From Chelonobacter oris (GTDB taxonomy: Bacteria > Pseudomonadota > Gammaproteobacteria > Enterobacterales > Pasteurellaceae), in assembly GCF_000772535.1 (NCBI RefSeq), contig NZ_JSUM01000011.1:1-64000 (forward strand): a stretch of 64,000 bases of DNA, in the 5' to 3' direction. Shown here in pieces: positions 52,278 to 61,677 of this stretch; within the stretch, counting starts at the first letter, position 1; every line of letters begins with the position of its first letter. Position numbers and translations under genes: made by a program. The notes under the pieces were generated by a model. It ran no database searches. It saw only the letters and a list, made by a program, of their open reading frames with translations, and was not told the origin of the DNA.

Positions 52278-53579
52278 TTATTTTACGGTTTGTGCGAAGC
52301 GGGAAAGCAATTGATTACCCTCTTTTTCAATCACGCTCAATGCGCTTTCCACATCGGTCGCACCGGTAAACAGTTTGGTGACTTCACTGCGGATCACTTC
52401 ACGGGTTTGCGGATAAAAGCCCAAACGGTAGCCTTTGGTCCATTCGCCGCCCGGCAGATTCAACTGCAAAATCCCGGTTTCCGCCGCCGGCTCCTGCGTG
52501 TAGTAGCCTTCGGCTTTGACTTTTTCATAAGCGGCGGTGGTGATCGGCACATAGCCGGTCTCTTTATGCCAGCCGGCCTGCACCTCGGCGCTGCTCAGGT
52601 ATTTGAAAAAATCGGCCGAACAGGCATTTTGCTGTTTTGATTTGCCTGAAAACGCAAACAATGCCGCACCGCCGATAAAGGTGTTATATTGTTTGCCCTG
52701 TGTGACGGAATCCCAATACGGCAGATATGCAGTACCGAACTCAAAATCGGCTTGCGTTTTAATGCCGCCGAACGAACCGGAAGAGCCCAGCCACATGGCG
52801 ACTTCGCCTTTTTCAAACGGGGTTTGGTTGTCGCCCCAACCTTCGCCGTAGTAACCGTAATAGCCTTTGTCTTTCCACGTTTTGAATTTATTCAAATGCA
52901 TTTTCAGCTGATCATTGTTGTAATCCAGCTTGCTTGCCGGTGCGTCAAAGCCGTTATTTTGATCAGCCAGTTGCAGATTATGACGGGAATGGAAATTTTC
53001 GAACAAAATCCACGGCGAATGCGACTGTGACAGGGCGATATAACCGGCTTGTTTCAATTTTTCCGCCACGCCCTCAAATTCTTCCCAGGTTTTCGGCGGT
53101 TGCACACCGGCTTTTGCCAGCGCCGCTTTATTGAAATAGAGGATGACGGTGGACGAATTAAACGGCATACCGATCATCTTGCCCTGACTGTCGGCATAGA
53201 AATTTCGGATCCCCGGCAGATAATCGTTTTTATCAAATGCCACACCGCTCTCAGCAAACAGATCCGCCACCGGCGTCAACGCGCCTTTGGCATTGATAAT
53301 CGTTGCGGAGCCGGCTTCATATACCTGAATGATGTTCGGTGCCTGTTTGGCACGAAATGCCGCAATGCCGGCGGTCAGCAGTTCTTCATAACTGCCTTTA
53401 TAAATCGGATCAATCTTACACTGATTCTGAGAGGCGTTATAAGTCGCCGCCATCTTGTTGACCGTCTCCCCCAATTGACCGCCCATGGCGTGCCACCAGG
53501 TAATCTCGGTTGCGGCAGTCGCGGAAAAAGAAACGGTTGCAGTAGCAAGTGCGGTCATCAAAAATGATTTCTTAAACAT
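52278..53579 (-). CDS. ugpB: Glycerol-3-phosphate-binding protein UgpB
   Basis: A 433-residue periplasmic binding protein. The signal peptide ends SATA/ATEIT. The mature start ITWWHAMGGQLGE, the GSYEELLTAG and QVYEAGSATI loops, and the SSGSFGG ligand loop are those of UgpB. It is the first gene of ugpB-A-E-C-EEP. The start at 53579 follows a plausible ribosome site; upstream residues of the open frame do not look like a signal peptide. Confidence 0.95.
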   Translation of the reverse strand: MFKKSFLMTALATATVSFSATAATEITWWHAMGGQLGETVNKMAATYNASQNQCKIDPIYKGSYEELLTAGIAAFRAKQAPNIIQVYEAGSATIINAKGALTPVADLFAESGVAFDKNDYLPGIRNFYADSQGKMIGMPFNSSTVILYFNKAALAKAGVQPPKTWEEFEGVAEKLKQAGYIALSQSHSPWILFENFHSRHNLQLADQNNGFDAPASKLDYNNDQLKMHLNKFKTWKDKGYYGYYGEGWGDNQTPFEKGEVAMWLGSSGSFGGIKTQADFEFGTAYLPYWDSVTQGKQYNTFIGGAALFAFSGKSKQQNACSADFFKYLSSAEVQAGWHKETGYVPITTAAYEKVKAEGYYTQEPAAETGILQLNLPGGEWTKGYRLGFYPQTREVIRSEVTKLFTGATDVESALSVIEKEGNQLLSRFAQTVK

Positions 53580-53817
53580 AAACAGTCCTTCGGTGAATGC
53601 GAAAAATGATAGCTCGACATTGAGCCGAATCACTGTAGCAAAAAATTGTTACACTATTATTACAGCAAAAATAAAGGCGGGCGCATGAAGCGGCATAATC
53701 GATTCTGCCCAAAATCATTGGCATAACCACTGCTTAAGGGTAAACTTAATAGCGATTTTGTAGTCAAAAATAGGTCAATCCGTCATTATAAAACAATAAA
53801 CCACTCACGGAGTTTAT
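53580..53817. promoter_or_regulatory. Divergent region between ugpB and tamA
   Basis: No gene is seen. TTACACTATTATTACA near 53649-53664 contains a repeated TGTAA half-site on the minus strand and may be part of the ugp promoter or an operator. I found no clear Pho box, CRP site or sigma-E promoter. ACGGAG precedes the tamA GTG. Confidence 0.35.
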
Positions 53818-55575
53818 GTGAAATTGTCTAAATGGAAATTCGTCAGCCGCCTGTTCTGTTTTTCGCTGCCGTTCCTTTTTTCGGCAGCCGCGGCGGCACA
53901 GGGACAAACCGTCCTGTTACGTGTACAAGGCATTGAAAACCCGGTTTTAAGCGACAACGTGCGCATTCATCTGTCACAGTTAAGCAATGATGAAGCGGAC
54001 GGATCGGAGCGCTACCAATATCTGGTCGCTCAAACCATCGAAAACGCCCTGCGCGCACTCGGCTATTTCAACAACCAAATCACCTTCCGCCTGCAACAGC
54101 GTGCCGCACCGGCAAAGGATTTGCTGTTTGCCGAGGTGGTACTGGCGCAACCGGTAAAAAATGCCGAACCTGAAATCCAAATTCTGGGCGATGCCAACCT
54201 CGATCCGGAATTTATCGCCTTGCGAAAAACCCTGCCGTCGGTCGGAACCGTGCTCAACCAAGGCGAATATGACCGCTACAAATCCTCACTGCAAAGTCTG
54301 GCGGCAAAGCGCGGTTATTTTGATGCCGATTTCGTGTTGTCACAACTGCTGGTCACGCCGGAAGAGCATGAAGCCGTATGGCATATCGTATTTAACAGCG
54401 GGCAGCGCTATCACTATGGCGATGTCCGCTTTAAAAATTCACAAATCCGTGAAGATTATTTGCGTAACATGCTGCCGATTGAAGCCGGAGAGCCTTATCT
54501 GATCAACGATCTGTCCACCCTAACCTCCAACTACACCTCCAGCAACTGGTTCAGCTCAGTGTTGCTGGAACCGCACTTGGACGAAGCAGCCAAACGGGTC
54601 GATCTCGATGTGTTGCTGCGACCGAAAAAGAAAAACAGCGTCGAACTGGGGATCGGCTATTCGACCGATGTCGGCCCTCGTCTCCAAGTCGGCTGGACAC
54701 GCCCGTGGATTAACAGCCGCGGCCACAGCATTCGCAGCAATCTATACCTGTCTGCGCCGCAGCAAACGCTGGAAGCGACATACCGTATGCCGCTGCTGGC
54801 CAACCCGATGAATTATTATTATGAATTCTCCGGCGGGATGGAACGGGAAGACAACAACGACACCAAATCCAGCACCATCACGCTGGCAGGGCTGCGCTAT
54901 TGGAATCACAGCAGCGGCTGGCAGTATTTTGCCGGTGTGCGCGCCCGTTACGATGATTTTACCCAAGCCGACATTTCGCACAGCACTCTGCTGCTCTATC
55001 CGACCGTCGGCTTTAACCGAACCCGCTTGCGCGGCGGCATGTTCCCGACTTGGGGCGACGCGCAGAATCTGACGTTCAATATCGGCCGCAAAATCTGGGG
55101 TTCCGACGTGGATTTTTACAGCATACGCGCCTCTTCCGCTTGGATTCGCACCTATTTTGACAATCACCGTTTTTTAACTCGGTTTGAAATCGGTTACATA
55201 AACACCAAAGACTTGGCACGTATTCCGCCGGCATTGCGCTTCTTCGCCGGCGGCGATCGCAGTATTCGCGGTTACGGCTATAAAAAAGTCTCGCCGAAAG
55301 ACCGTGACGGCAAACTGATCGGCGCATCACGCATGGCGATTGCCAATTTCGAATACCAATATCAGGTTTATCAAGACTGGTGGGCGGCAGTATTTTACGA
55401 CACCGGGCTTGCCGCCAACAAATTTTCTACGGCGGAATTGCGTTCCGGCGCCGGCATCGGCGTACGCTGGGCATCGCCGATCGGTGCGGTAAAATTTGAT
55501 ATCGCCACTCCGATTCGGGATAAAGACAATAGCAAAAACATTCAATTTTATATCGGACTGGGAACGGAATTGTAA
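53818..55575 (+). CDS. tamA: Translocation and assembly module protein TamA
   Basis: TamA is an Omp85-family outer-membrane protein. GTG start, signal peptide to about residue 27, three POTRA-type domains (about 30-265), then a 16-strand barrel. The Omp85 lid-lock motif is seen in FFAGGDRSIRGYGYKKVSP (about 480-500), and the final strand ends in TEL after IQFYIGLG. The stop shares one base with tamB. TamA-TamB supports autotransporter assembly and phospholipid transport to the outer membrane. Confidence 0.95.
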   Translation: MKLSKWKFVSRLFCFSLPFLFSAAAAAQGQTVLLRVQGIENPVLSDNVRIHLSQLSNDEADGSERYQYLVAQTIENALRALGYFNNQITFRLQQRAAPAKDLLFAEVVLAQPVKNAEPEIQILGDANLDPEFIALRKTLPSVGTVLNQGEYDRYKSSLQSLAAKRGYFDADFVLSQLLVTPEEHEAVWHIVFNSGQRYHYGDVRFKNSQIREDYLRNMLPIEAGEPYLINDLSTLTSNYTSSNWFSSVLLEPHLDEAAKRVDLDVLLRPKKKNSVELGIGYSTDVGPRLQVGWTRPWINSRGHSIRSNLYLSAPQQTLEATYRMPLLANPMNYYYEFSGGMEREDNNDTKSSTITLAGLRYWNHSSGWQYFAGVRARYDDFTQADISHSTLLLYPTVGFNRTRLRGGMFPTWGDAQNLTFNIGRKIWGSDVDFYSIRASSAWIRTYFDNHRFLTRFEIGYINTKDLARIPPALRFFAGGDRSIRGYGYKKVSPKDRDGKLIGASRMAIANFEYQYQVYQDWWAAVFYDTGLAANKFSTAELRSGAGIGVRWASPIGAVKFDIATPIRDKDNSKNIQFYIGLGTEL

Positions 55576-58500
55576 TGAACAGCACACAAACAGCGCCACA
55601 AGAGCGGACAACGGCAACGGAAAATCGACAAGACGACACACAGGCACAAAATAAAAAACACAAGTGCGGTTGGCGCAAATGGCTGTGCGGCTTTGCCGTG
55701 CTGCTGTTACTGCTGCTGGCCGTGCTTATCGGCTTACTCGCCAGCGGCTACGGACAGCGCGGGCTACTGAAACTGGCGGATAATCTGCTGGACGAGCTGC
55801 AAATCGAGCAGATCAGCGGCAGTCTGAGTGACGGCTTGCACCTGAAAAACGTGGAATATCACAGCGACGGCATCGGCGTTTCAATCGCCGAAACCCATGC
55901 GCAATTACGATTTTCCTGCTTGTGGCAGCGCAAAGTGTGCATCGATGACCTCTCCCTCGACAAGGTTACGATCGGGGTGGATACCGCACTTTTGCCGCCG
56001 TCGGAACCGAATCCGCCTTCATCGGGGGAAATGCGCCGCATCACGTTGCCGTTAGCGATCGATATCAACAATATTGCGCTACAAAACGTAAACGCCAAAG
56101 TGGATAACATGGCGTTTAATATGAATCGTTTTCAGACCGCACTTTCGCTGAATAACGATCAGGGGCTGACCATTCAACCGATTCAAATCGAACAATTTGC
56201 GGTCGAAACGGCAGAACCTGCAAGCGACAATGGCGGAGAAAAAGCGCAAACGGCAACAGAACGTGCGCTTGCACCGCAAACCACAGACTGGGAAGCCCTG
56301 CAACAGCAACTGGCAAAACCACTGTTGGCGAATGTACAGCAGATTACCCTGCCGTTTGATCTCCATATACTCGGTTTACACGGCCGTGACTGGCACTATC
56401 GGGAACAAGGTGAAAACGGGCTGGATATTGCGATTCCGATCGTTGATCTGGTCGCCGATGCCAGCGGTTATGACGTCGTCTTGCAACAGTTGAAAATCAA
56501 CAGCGATCTGATAGACCTGGACGCACAGGGCGAAATCACGTTGGCGCAGGATTTCCCGCTTGATTTCCGACTGAGCGCCGATATTTACCCGTTGCTGCAA
56601 GCGGAAAAATTGATACTGCCGCAAAGTGCGGTCAAATTAAACTTGAACGGCGCGCTCAAACAAACGGCTACGCTGCAACTGGTGACCCAAGGCGCCGCCG
56701 ATTTACAACTGGACGGACAACTGCAACTCAATCAAACGAATAACCCGTTTAATCTGCACCTGCAAAGTCCGCAATTCCGCTATCCGTTCAGTGCCGCACC
56801 GCAATCCGACGCCGATCAAGCCAACAACCGCACCAATGCCGATATCGCATTACACGATTTGGATCTGCAACTGGACGGCAACCTATCGCAATACCGAATT
56901 GCCTTGCAAAGTGCGGTCAGCGGCAATGCCGTGCCGCCGTCCCGTTTATCGTTCAACGGCAACGGCACCCTTCGTGATCTCACTATTCAATCGCTGCTGA
57001 TCGAAGCCTTGAACGGCAAAGCCGAATTGAACGCTAAGCTGGCGTGGCATGACGGCATACACTGGCAAAGTGCGATCACGCTGGAGAATATCGACACCCG
57101 CCATTACCTGCCGGAATGGGCGGCATTACTAAACGGCGGCTTAAACAGTGAGGGCACAGTCAACGGTGAAAACTGGCAAGTGGCAATCAGCGATGTAGCC
57201 CTCGACGGCCGCCTCAACAACCAACCGCTGCAATTGAACGGCAATTTGCAAAGCAGCCGCCAACGCTGGTTGAATGCCGAACAGGTCAAGCTGGTTTACG
57301 GCAATAATACCGTTACCCTGAACGGACATTTTGATGAAAACTCGGATTTACAGGCAGACATCAATGCGCCGAATCTCGCCGGGCTGTTGCCGAATTTATC
57401 CGCCTCACTGAACGGCAACATCAATATTCAGGGCAGTCTGCAAAAGCCGTCCGCCGACATCGACTTAATCAGCAAAAACATCCAGTATCAGGATTTTCGC
57501 CTGCGCAATTTCAGTGCCAAAGGGCGGTTGAACATGGACGAAATCATTGCCGGTGCGCTGTATCTGAATCTGGATTCGTTCAAATACGCTGATATCGAAC
57601 TGCAGCAAACCAAATTAATTGCCGAAGGCAACGAGAAAAACCACAAACTCAACCTGCGCACCGCCGGCAAGCCGGTGTCCGGTACGTTGAATATTTACGG
57701 TGGATTCGATCGCGCCGCCGAAATGTGGCAAGGCACATTTAGTCAAGTGCGGTTGAATTCTCCGGTCGGCGACTGGCGCAACAACCATAATATGCAGGTC
57801 GGCTTCAATGCGGCACAAAACGAAGCGGAAGTCTCCGCCCACTGCTGGCTGAACCAACAAGCACAAATCTGTTTCCCACAAACGTTCAAGGCGGGCAATA
57901 ACGGCGATATTCCGTTTGAACTGAAGCAGATCAATCTGGCGATGATCAACGATTTTCTGGATAAAAACAGTCAGGTCTCCGGCATTATCGACGGCAGCGG
58001 CAAAGTCGCATGGTTCAGCGACAAACCGTTTGAACTGGCGCTGGCGTTAAAGAGCGGTCAACTGGGGTTCAAACAGCGGATTGACTACCGCACTTTTCAG
58101 ATTGAATTACAGAATCTGAACATCGACAGCCAAATTCAGAACAATAATCTAACCCTGAAAACCGCCGCCGAAATCAACCGCAGCGGCCGCTTGGCAACCG
58201 ATTTAACCGTTTCCGATTTGTCGGCGGCACGCACACTGTCCGGCGATATCCGCTTGCAGGATTTTAATTTGGATTTGCTCAATCAGTTGCTGGCCAAAGG
58301 CGAACGGGTACAAGGCGTGATCAACAGCCGCCTGCAACTGGGCGGCAACTTGCAGGCGCCGTTGCTGAACGGCGGCTTTAATCTGGAAAATCTGAGCGCT
58401 AAAATGTATTCCTTGCCGTTTCAAGTCTCCGACGGCCGGATCAATATCGCCTTTAACGGCACCTCTTCCACTTTAAACGGCACATTGCAAACCCCCGAAA

Positions 58501-59537
58501 GCCGACTCAACCTGAGCGGCAATGCATCGTGGCGCACATTGGAACAGTGGCAGGCACAGATCGCGGCGCAAGCCGACCGTTTCAAACTCGATATGCCGGG
58601 CATTGCACAAATTGAAATCAGCCCGAACGTGGAAGCCAATATCAATCCGCAATTGCTAAGCCTGACCGGTAATGTCGATGTGCCGTGGGCAAGAATCGAA
58701 ATCGAAGCGCTGCCGGAAAGTGCGGTCGGCGTCAGCAGCGACTTGGTTATCATCGACAGCAAAAACAAAGCCGCTATCCGTCAGGCGTTGCAAGAACAAG
58801 CGCTCGCCCGTCAAGCAGGCATGGCGGTTTCATCGAATATCACGCTCAATATCGGCAATGATGTGCGACTCAACGCCTACGGACTGAAAGCCAACTTAAA
58901 CGGCACGCTGGCGGTGCGGCAAGAAAAAACGCTGGGGTTATACGGTCAGGTGAACATTCAAAACGGGCGCTACGCCTCTTTCGGGCAGGATTTGCTGATT
59001 CGGCGCGGACAAATCAGCTTTTCCGGGCTGGCATCGCAGCCGTTCCTGAATATCGAAGCCATTCGCAATCCGGAAGCGATGGAAAACAGTAAAATCGTTG
59101 CCGGGATCAAAGTAACCGGCATTGCCGAACAACCTGATGTAGCAGTCTTTTCCGAACCGGGCATGTCGCAGGACGAAGCGCTGTCCTATCTCTTGACCGG
59201 ACGCGGGCTGGACAACAGCGGCGATTCGGCGTCCAGCGCCTCTATCGGCGCCGCCATGCTCGGACTGGGTTTATCCAAGAGCGGCAAGCTGGTCGGCGGC
59301 ATCGGCGAAGCCTTCGGCATCAGCGATTTAACGCTGGATACCGCCGGCATCGGCGACAATTCGCAAGTGGTGGTCAGCGGCAATATTACGCCGCGGCTGC
59401 AAGTCAAATACGGCGTCGGGCTATTTCAACCGTTGGCAGAACTCACCTTACGCTATAAAATAATGCCACAACTTTTTTTACAATCGGTTTCGGGGGTGAA
59501 CCAGGCGGTCGATTTGCTGTATCAGTTTGAATTTTAA
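55575..59537 (+). CDS. tamB: Translocation and assembly module protein TamB
   Basis: TamB is an inner-membrane-anchored, 1320-residue AsmA-like bridge protein. One membrane segment (about 38-58) is followed by a very long beta-taco region of repeating hydrophobic strands that forms a lipid-conducting groove. The C-terminal DUF490/TamB domain (about 950-1320) ends with SYLLTGRGLD, GAAMLGLGLSKSG and the terminal FEF. It overlaps tamA by one base, so the two are co-translated. Several USS lie inside it. Confidence 0.95.
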   Translation: MNSTQTAPQERTTATENRQDDTQAQNKKHKCGWRKWLCGFAVLLLLLLAVLIGLLASGYGQRGLLKLADNLLDELQIEQISGSLSDGLHLKNVEYHSDGIGVSIAETHAQLRFSCLWQRKVCIDDLSLDKVTIGVDTALLPPSEPNPPSSGEMRRITLPLAIDINNIALQNVNAKVDNMAFNMNRFQTALSLNNDQGLTIQPIQIEQFAVETAEPASDNGGEKAQTATERALAPQTTDWEALQQQLAKPLLANVQQITLPFDLHILGLHGRDWHYREQGENGLDIAIPIVDLVADASGYDVVLQQLKINSDLIDLDAQGEITLAQDFPLDFRLSADIYPLLQAEKLILPQSAVKLNLNGALKQTATLQLVTQGAADLQLDGQLQLNQTNNPFNLHLQSPQFRYPFSAAPQSDADQANNRTNADIALHDLDLQLDGNLSQYRIALQSAVSGNAVPPSRLSFNGNGTLRDLTIQSLLIEALNGKAELNAKLAWHDGIHWQSAITLENIDTRHYLPEWAALLNGGLNSEGTVNGENWQVAISDVALDGRLNNQPLQLNGNLQSSRQRWLNAEQVKLVYGNNTVTLNGHFDENSDLQADINAPNLAGLLPNLSASLNGNINIQGSLQKPSADIDLISKNIQYQDFRLRNFSAKGRLNMDEIIAGALYLNLDSFKYADIELQQTKLIAEGNEKNHKLNLRTAGKPVSGTLNIYGGFDRAAEMWQGTFSQVRLNSPVGDWRNNHNMQVGFNAAQNEAEVSAHCWLNQQAQICFPQTFKAGNNGDIPFELKQINLAMINDFLDKNSQVSGIIDGSGKVAWFSDKPFELALALKSGQLGFKQRIDYRTFQIELQNLNIDSQIQNNNLTLKTAAEINRSGRLATDLTVSDLSAARTLSGDIRLQDFNLDLLNQLLAKGERVQGVINSRLQLGGNLQAPLLNGGFNLENLSAKMYSLPFQVSDGRINIAFNGTSSTLNGTLQTPESRLNLSGNASWRTLEQWQAQIAAQADRFKLDMPGIAQIEISPNVEANINPQLLSLTGNVDVPWARIEIEALPESAVGVSSDLVIIDSKNKAAIRQALQEQALARQAGMAVSSNITLNIGNDVRLNAYGLKANLNGTLAVRQEKTLGLYGQVNIQNGRYASFGQDLLIRRGQISFSGLASQPFLNIEAIRNPEAMENSKIVAGIKVTGIAEQPDVAVFSEPGMSQDEALSYLLTGRGLDNSGDSASSASIGAAMLGLGLSKSGKLVGGIGEAFGISDLTLDTAGIGDNSQVVVSGNITPRLQVKYGVGLFQPLAELTLRYKIMPQLFLQSVSGVNQAVDLLYQFEF

Positions 59538-59582
59538 CTTTAATTATAAAAAGACAGTATGCATGACAAAAGGAGACCTCGG

Positions 59583-61667
59583 ATGTTGACGTTGGAAAGA
59601 GACAAAAACAGCTATACTTCGAAAGAACTGAGCTGGCTGGCATTTAACGAGCGGGTGTTGCAAGAGGCTTATGACGAAAGCAATCCGTTACTGGAACGGA
59701 TTCGCTTTTTGGGTATTTTTGCCGCCAACTTGGACGAATTCTACCAAGTGCGGTTTGCCAATCTGAAGCACAAGCTCCTGATTATCCGCGAACAGGAATC
59801 ATTGCCGGCTAAGCAGATTCGCTCACAATTGGAAGTGATTCAGCAACGAACGGAAACCTTGAATCAGAAATTTGACGAAATCTACAGCCGCCTGATGTTA
59901 CGACTGGCAAAACACAAAATCTTCCTGCTCAACGAAACCCAACTTTCTTCTTATCACCAAAACTGGCTCAAAGAACATTTCAAGCGTGAAATCAAACAGC
60001 ATATTTTCCCGATTATTCTGAATGAAGATATTGACCTGCTGCAATCCCTCAGCGCGCACAATTCCAACCTGATTATCGAACTGAAGAAAAATAAAAAAAT
60101 CCAGACCCTTGCCATTTTGCCGATTCCGTCGGATACGATTTCACGCTTTGTGATTCTGCCCAAAGAGCGGTATAAACGCCATCAGGGCATTATCCTGCTG
60201 GATAACGTACTGCGTTTTTGTCTGGCGGAAATTTTCGCCGATGCGATTTTTGACTACGATGAAATCACCGCCTATTCGATTAAAATGACCCGTGATGCCG
60301 AATACGACCTGATTACCGAGGTTGAATACAGTCTGCTCGAACTGATGTCGTCCAGCCTGAAACAACGGGTAACCGCACAGCCGGTTCGCTTTCTGTATGA
60401 AAAATCGATGCCGAAAAACCTACTAAAAATGCTGAAACAGCGCTTGAATATCAGCAGTCTGGATTCCGTCGAGGCCGGCGGGCGTTATTTAAGTTTCAAA
60501 CATTTGCTGCAATTCCCGGATTTGGGCAACAAAGAGTTGGTGAATGCGCCGTTGACGGTGATTGCGCACCCGCAGCTGAAAAACGAACGGATCATTCTCG
60601 ATGCAGTCAGTAAAAAAGATATTCTCTTGTATTATCCATACCACAGTTTTAATGTGATTTGCGAACTGCTGCGCCAAGCGTCGTTCGATCCGAACGTGAC
60701 GGCAATTAAAATCAATTTATATCGGGTGGCGAAACAATCGCGCATTATCGAAGCACTGATGAATGCCGCCAATAACGGCAAGCAAGTGACTGTGATCATC
60801 GAATTGCAGGCACGCTTTGACGAACAAGCCAATATCGACTGGGCAAAACGCCTGACCGACAGCAATATCAAAGTGGTTTTCTCCTCACCGGGGTTTAAAA
60901 TCCATTCGAAACTGTTCCTGATCACTCGCCGTGAGAACGGTCAGCTGGTCGATTACGCCCATGTCGGCACCGGCAATTTCCATGAGGGGTCCGCCCGAAT
61001 TTATACCGACTTCGCCCTGCTGACAAAAAACGGCAAAATCACCGAAGAAGTCAAACGAGTGTTCCGCTTTATCGAAATGCCGTTCAGCCCGACCAAATTC
61101 AGCCACCTGCTGGTGTCGCCGATCAACGTCCGAAAACGGCTGGCCTATCTGGTCAATCGTGAAATCCGCCATGCCCAAGCAGGCAAAAAGAGCGGTATTA
61201 TCCTGAAAATCAATAACGTGGTTGATCCGGAAACCGTCGATTTACTGTATAGTGCCAGTCAGGCCGGCGTGAAGATTCGCATGATTGTGCGCGGCATGTG
61301 CGCTTTGCGCGCCGGGGTTGCCGGATTGAGTGAAAATATCGAAATCATCAGTGTCATCGACCGCTTCTTGGAACACCCGCGGGTCTATTATTTTGAAAAT
61401 GACGGCAATCCAGACGTCTATATCTCTTCCGCCGACTGGATGACCCGCAACCTTGACCGTCGGATTGAGGTCGGCACGCCGTTATTGGACGCCGACACCA
61501 AACAGTGTGTGATCGATATTTTAAATATTCAGTTATCAGACAACGTCAAAGCGCGTATCATCGATGCAGAAGAAAAAAACGATTATGTCCGCAATGACCT
61601 GCCGCCTTGCCGTTCGCAGCTGGCCATTCACGACTACTTGCTGGCTAAAACCTTATCCATAAAATAG
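59583..61667 (+). CDS. ppk1: Polyphosphate kinase 1
   Basis: Ppk1 makes inorganic polyphosphate from ATP. The N-terminal helical domain (YTSKELSWLAFNERVLQEA) and head domain precede two phospholipase-D-like catalytic domains. The autophosphorylated His441 is in FKIHSKLFLI, the second domain has SSADWMTRNLDRRIE. Length 694 residues, as in E. coli. The start at 59583 follows AAGGAG by seven bases; the upstream ATG at 59559 precedes that site and is rejected. ppx follows ten bases later. Confidence 0.97.
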   Translation: MLTLERDKNSYTSKELSWLAFNERVLQEAYDESNPLLERIRFLGIFAANLDEFYQVRFANLKHKLLIIREQESLPAKQIRSQLEVIQQRTETLNQKFDEIYSRLMLRLAKHKIFLLNETQLSSYHQNWLKEHFKREIKQHIFPIILNEDIDLLQSLSAHNSNLIIELKKNKKIQTLAILPIPSDTISRFVILPKERYKRHQGIILLDNVLRFCLAEIFADAIFDYDEITAYSIKMTRDAEYDLITEVEYSLLELMSSSLKQRVTAQPVRFLYEKSMPKNLLKMLKQRLNISSLDSVEAGGRYLSFKHLLQFPDLGNKELVNAPLTVIAHPQLKNERIILDAVSKKDILLYYPYHSFNVICELLRQASFDPNVTAIKINLYRVAKQSRIIEALMNAANNGKQVTVIIELQARFDEQANIDWAKRLTDSNIKVVFSSPGFKIHSKLFLITRRENGQLVDYAHVGTGNFHEGSARIYTDFALLTKNGKITEEVKRVFRFIEMPFSPTKFSHLLVSPINVRKRLAYLVNREIRHAQAGKKSGIILKINNVVDPETVDLLYSASQAGVKIRMIVRGMCALRAGVAGLSENIEIISVIDRFLEHPRVYYFENDGNPDVYISSADWMTRNLDRRIEVGTPLLDADTKQCVIDILNIQLSDNVKARIIDAEEKNDYVRNDLPPCRSQLAIHDYLLAKTLSIK

Positions 61668-61677
61668 AGTAACCATT

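Noticed and set aside
59559-59582. Upstream ATG for ppk1
   Set aside because: The AAGGAG site lies downstream of it and fits the ATG at 59583.
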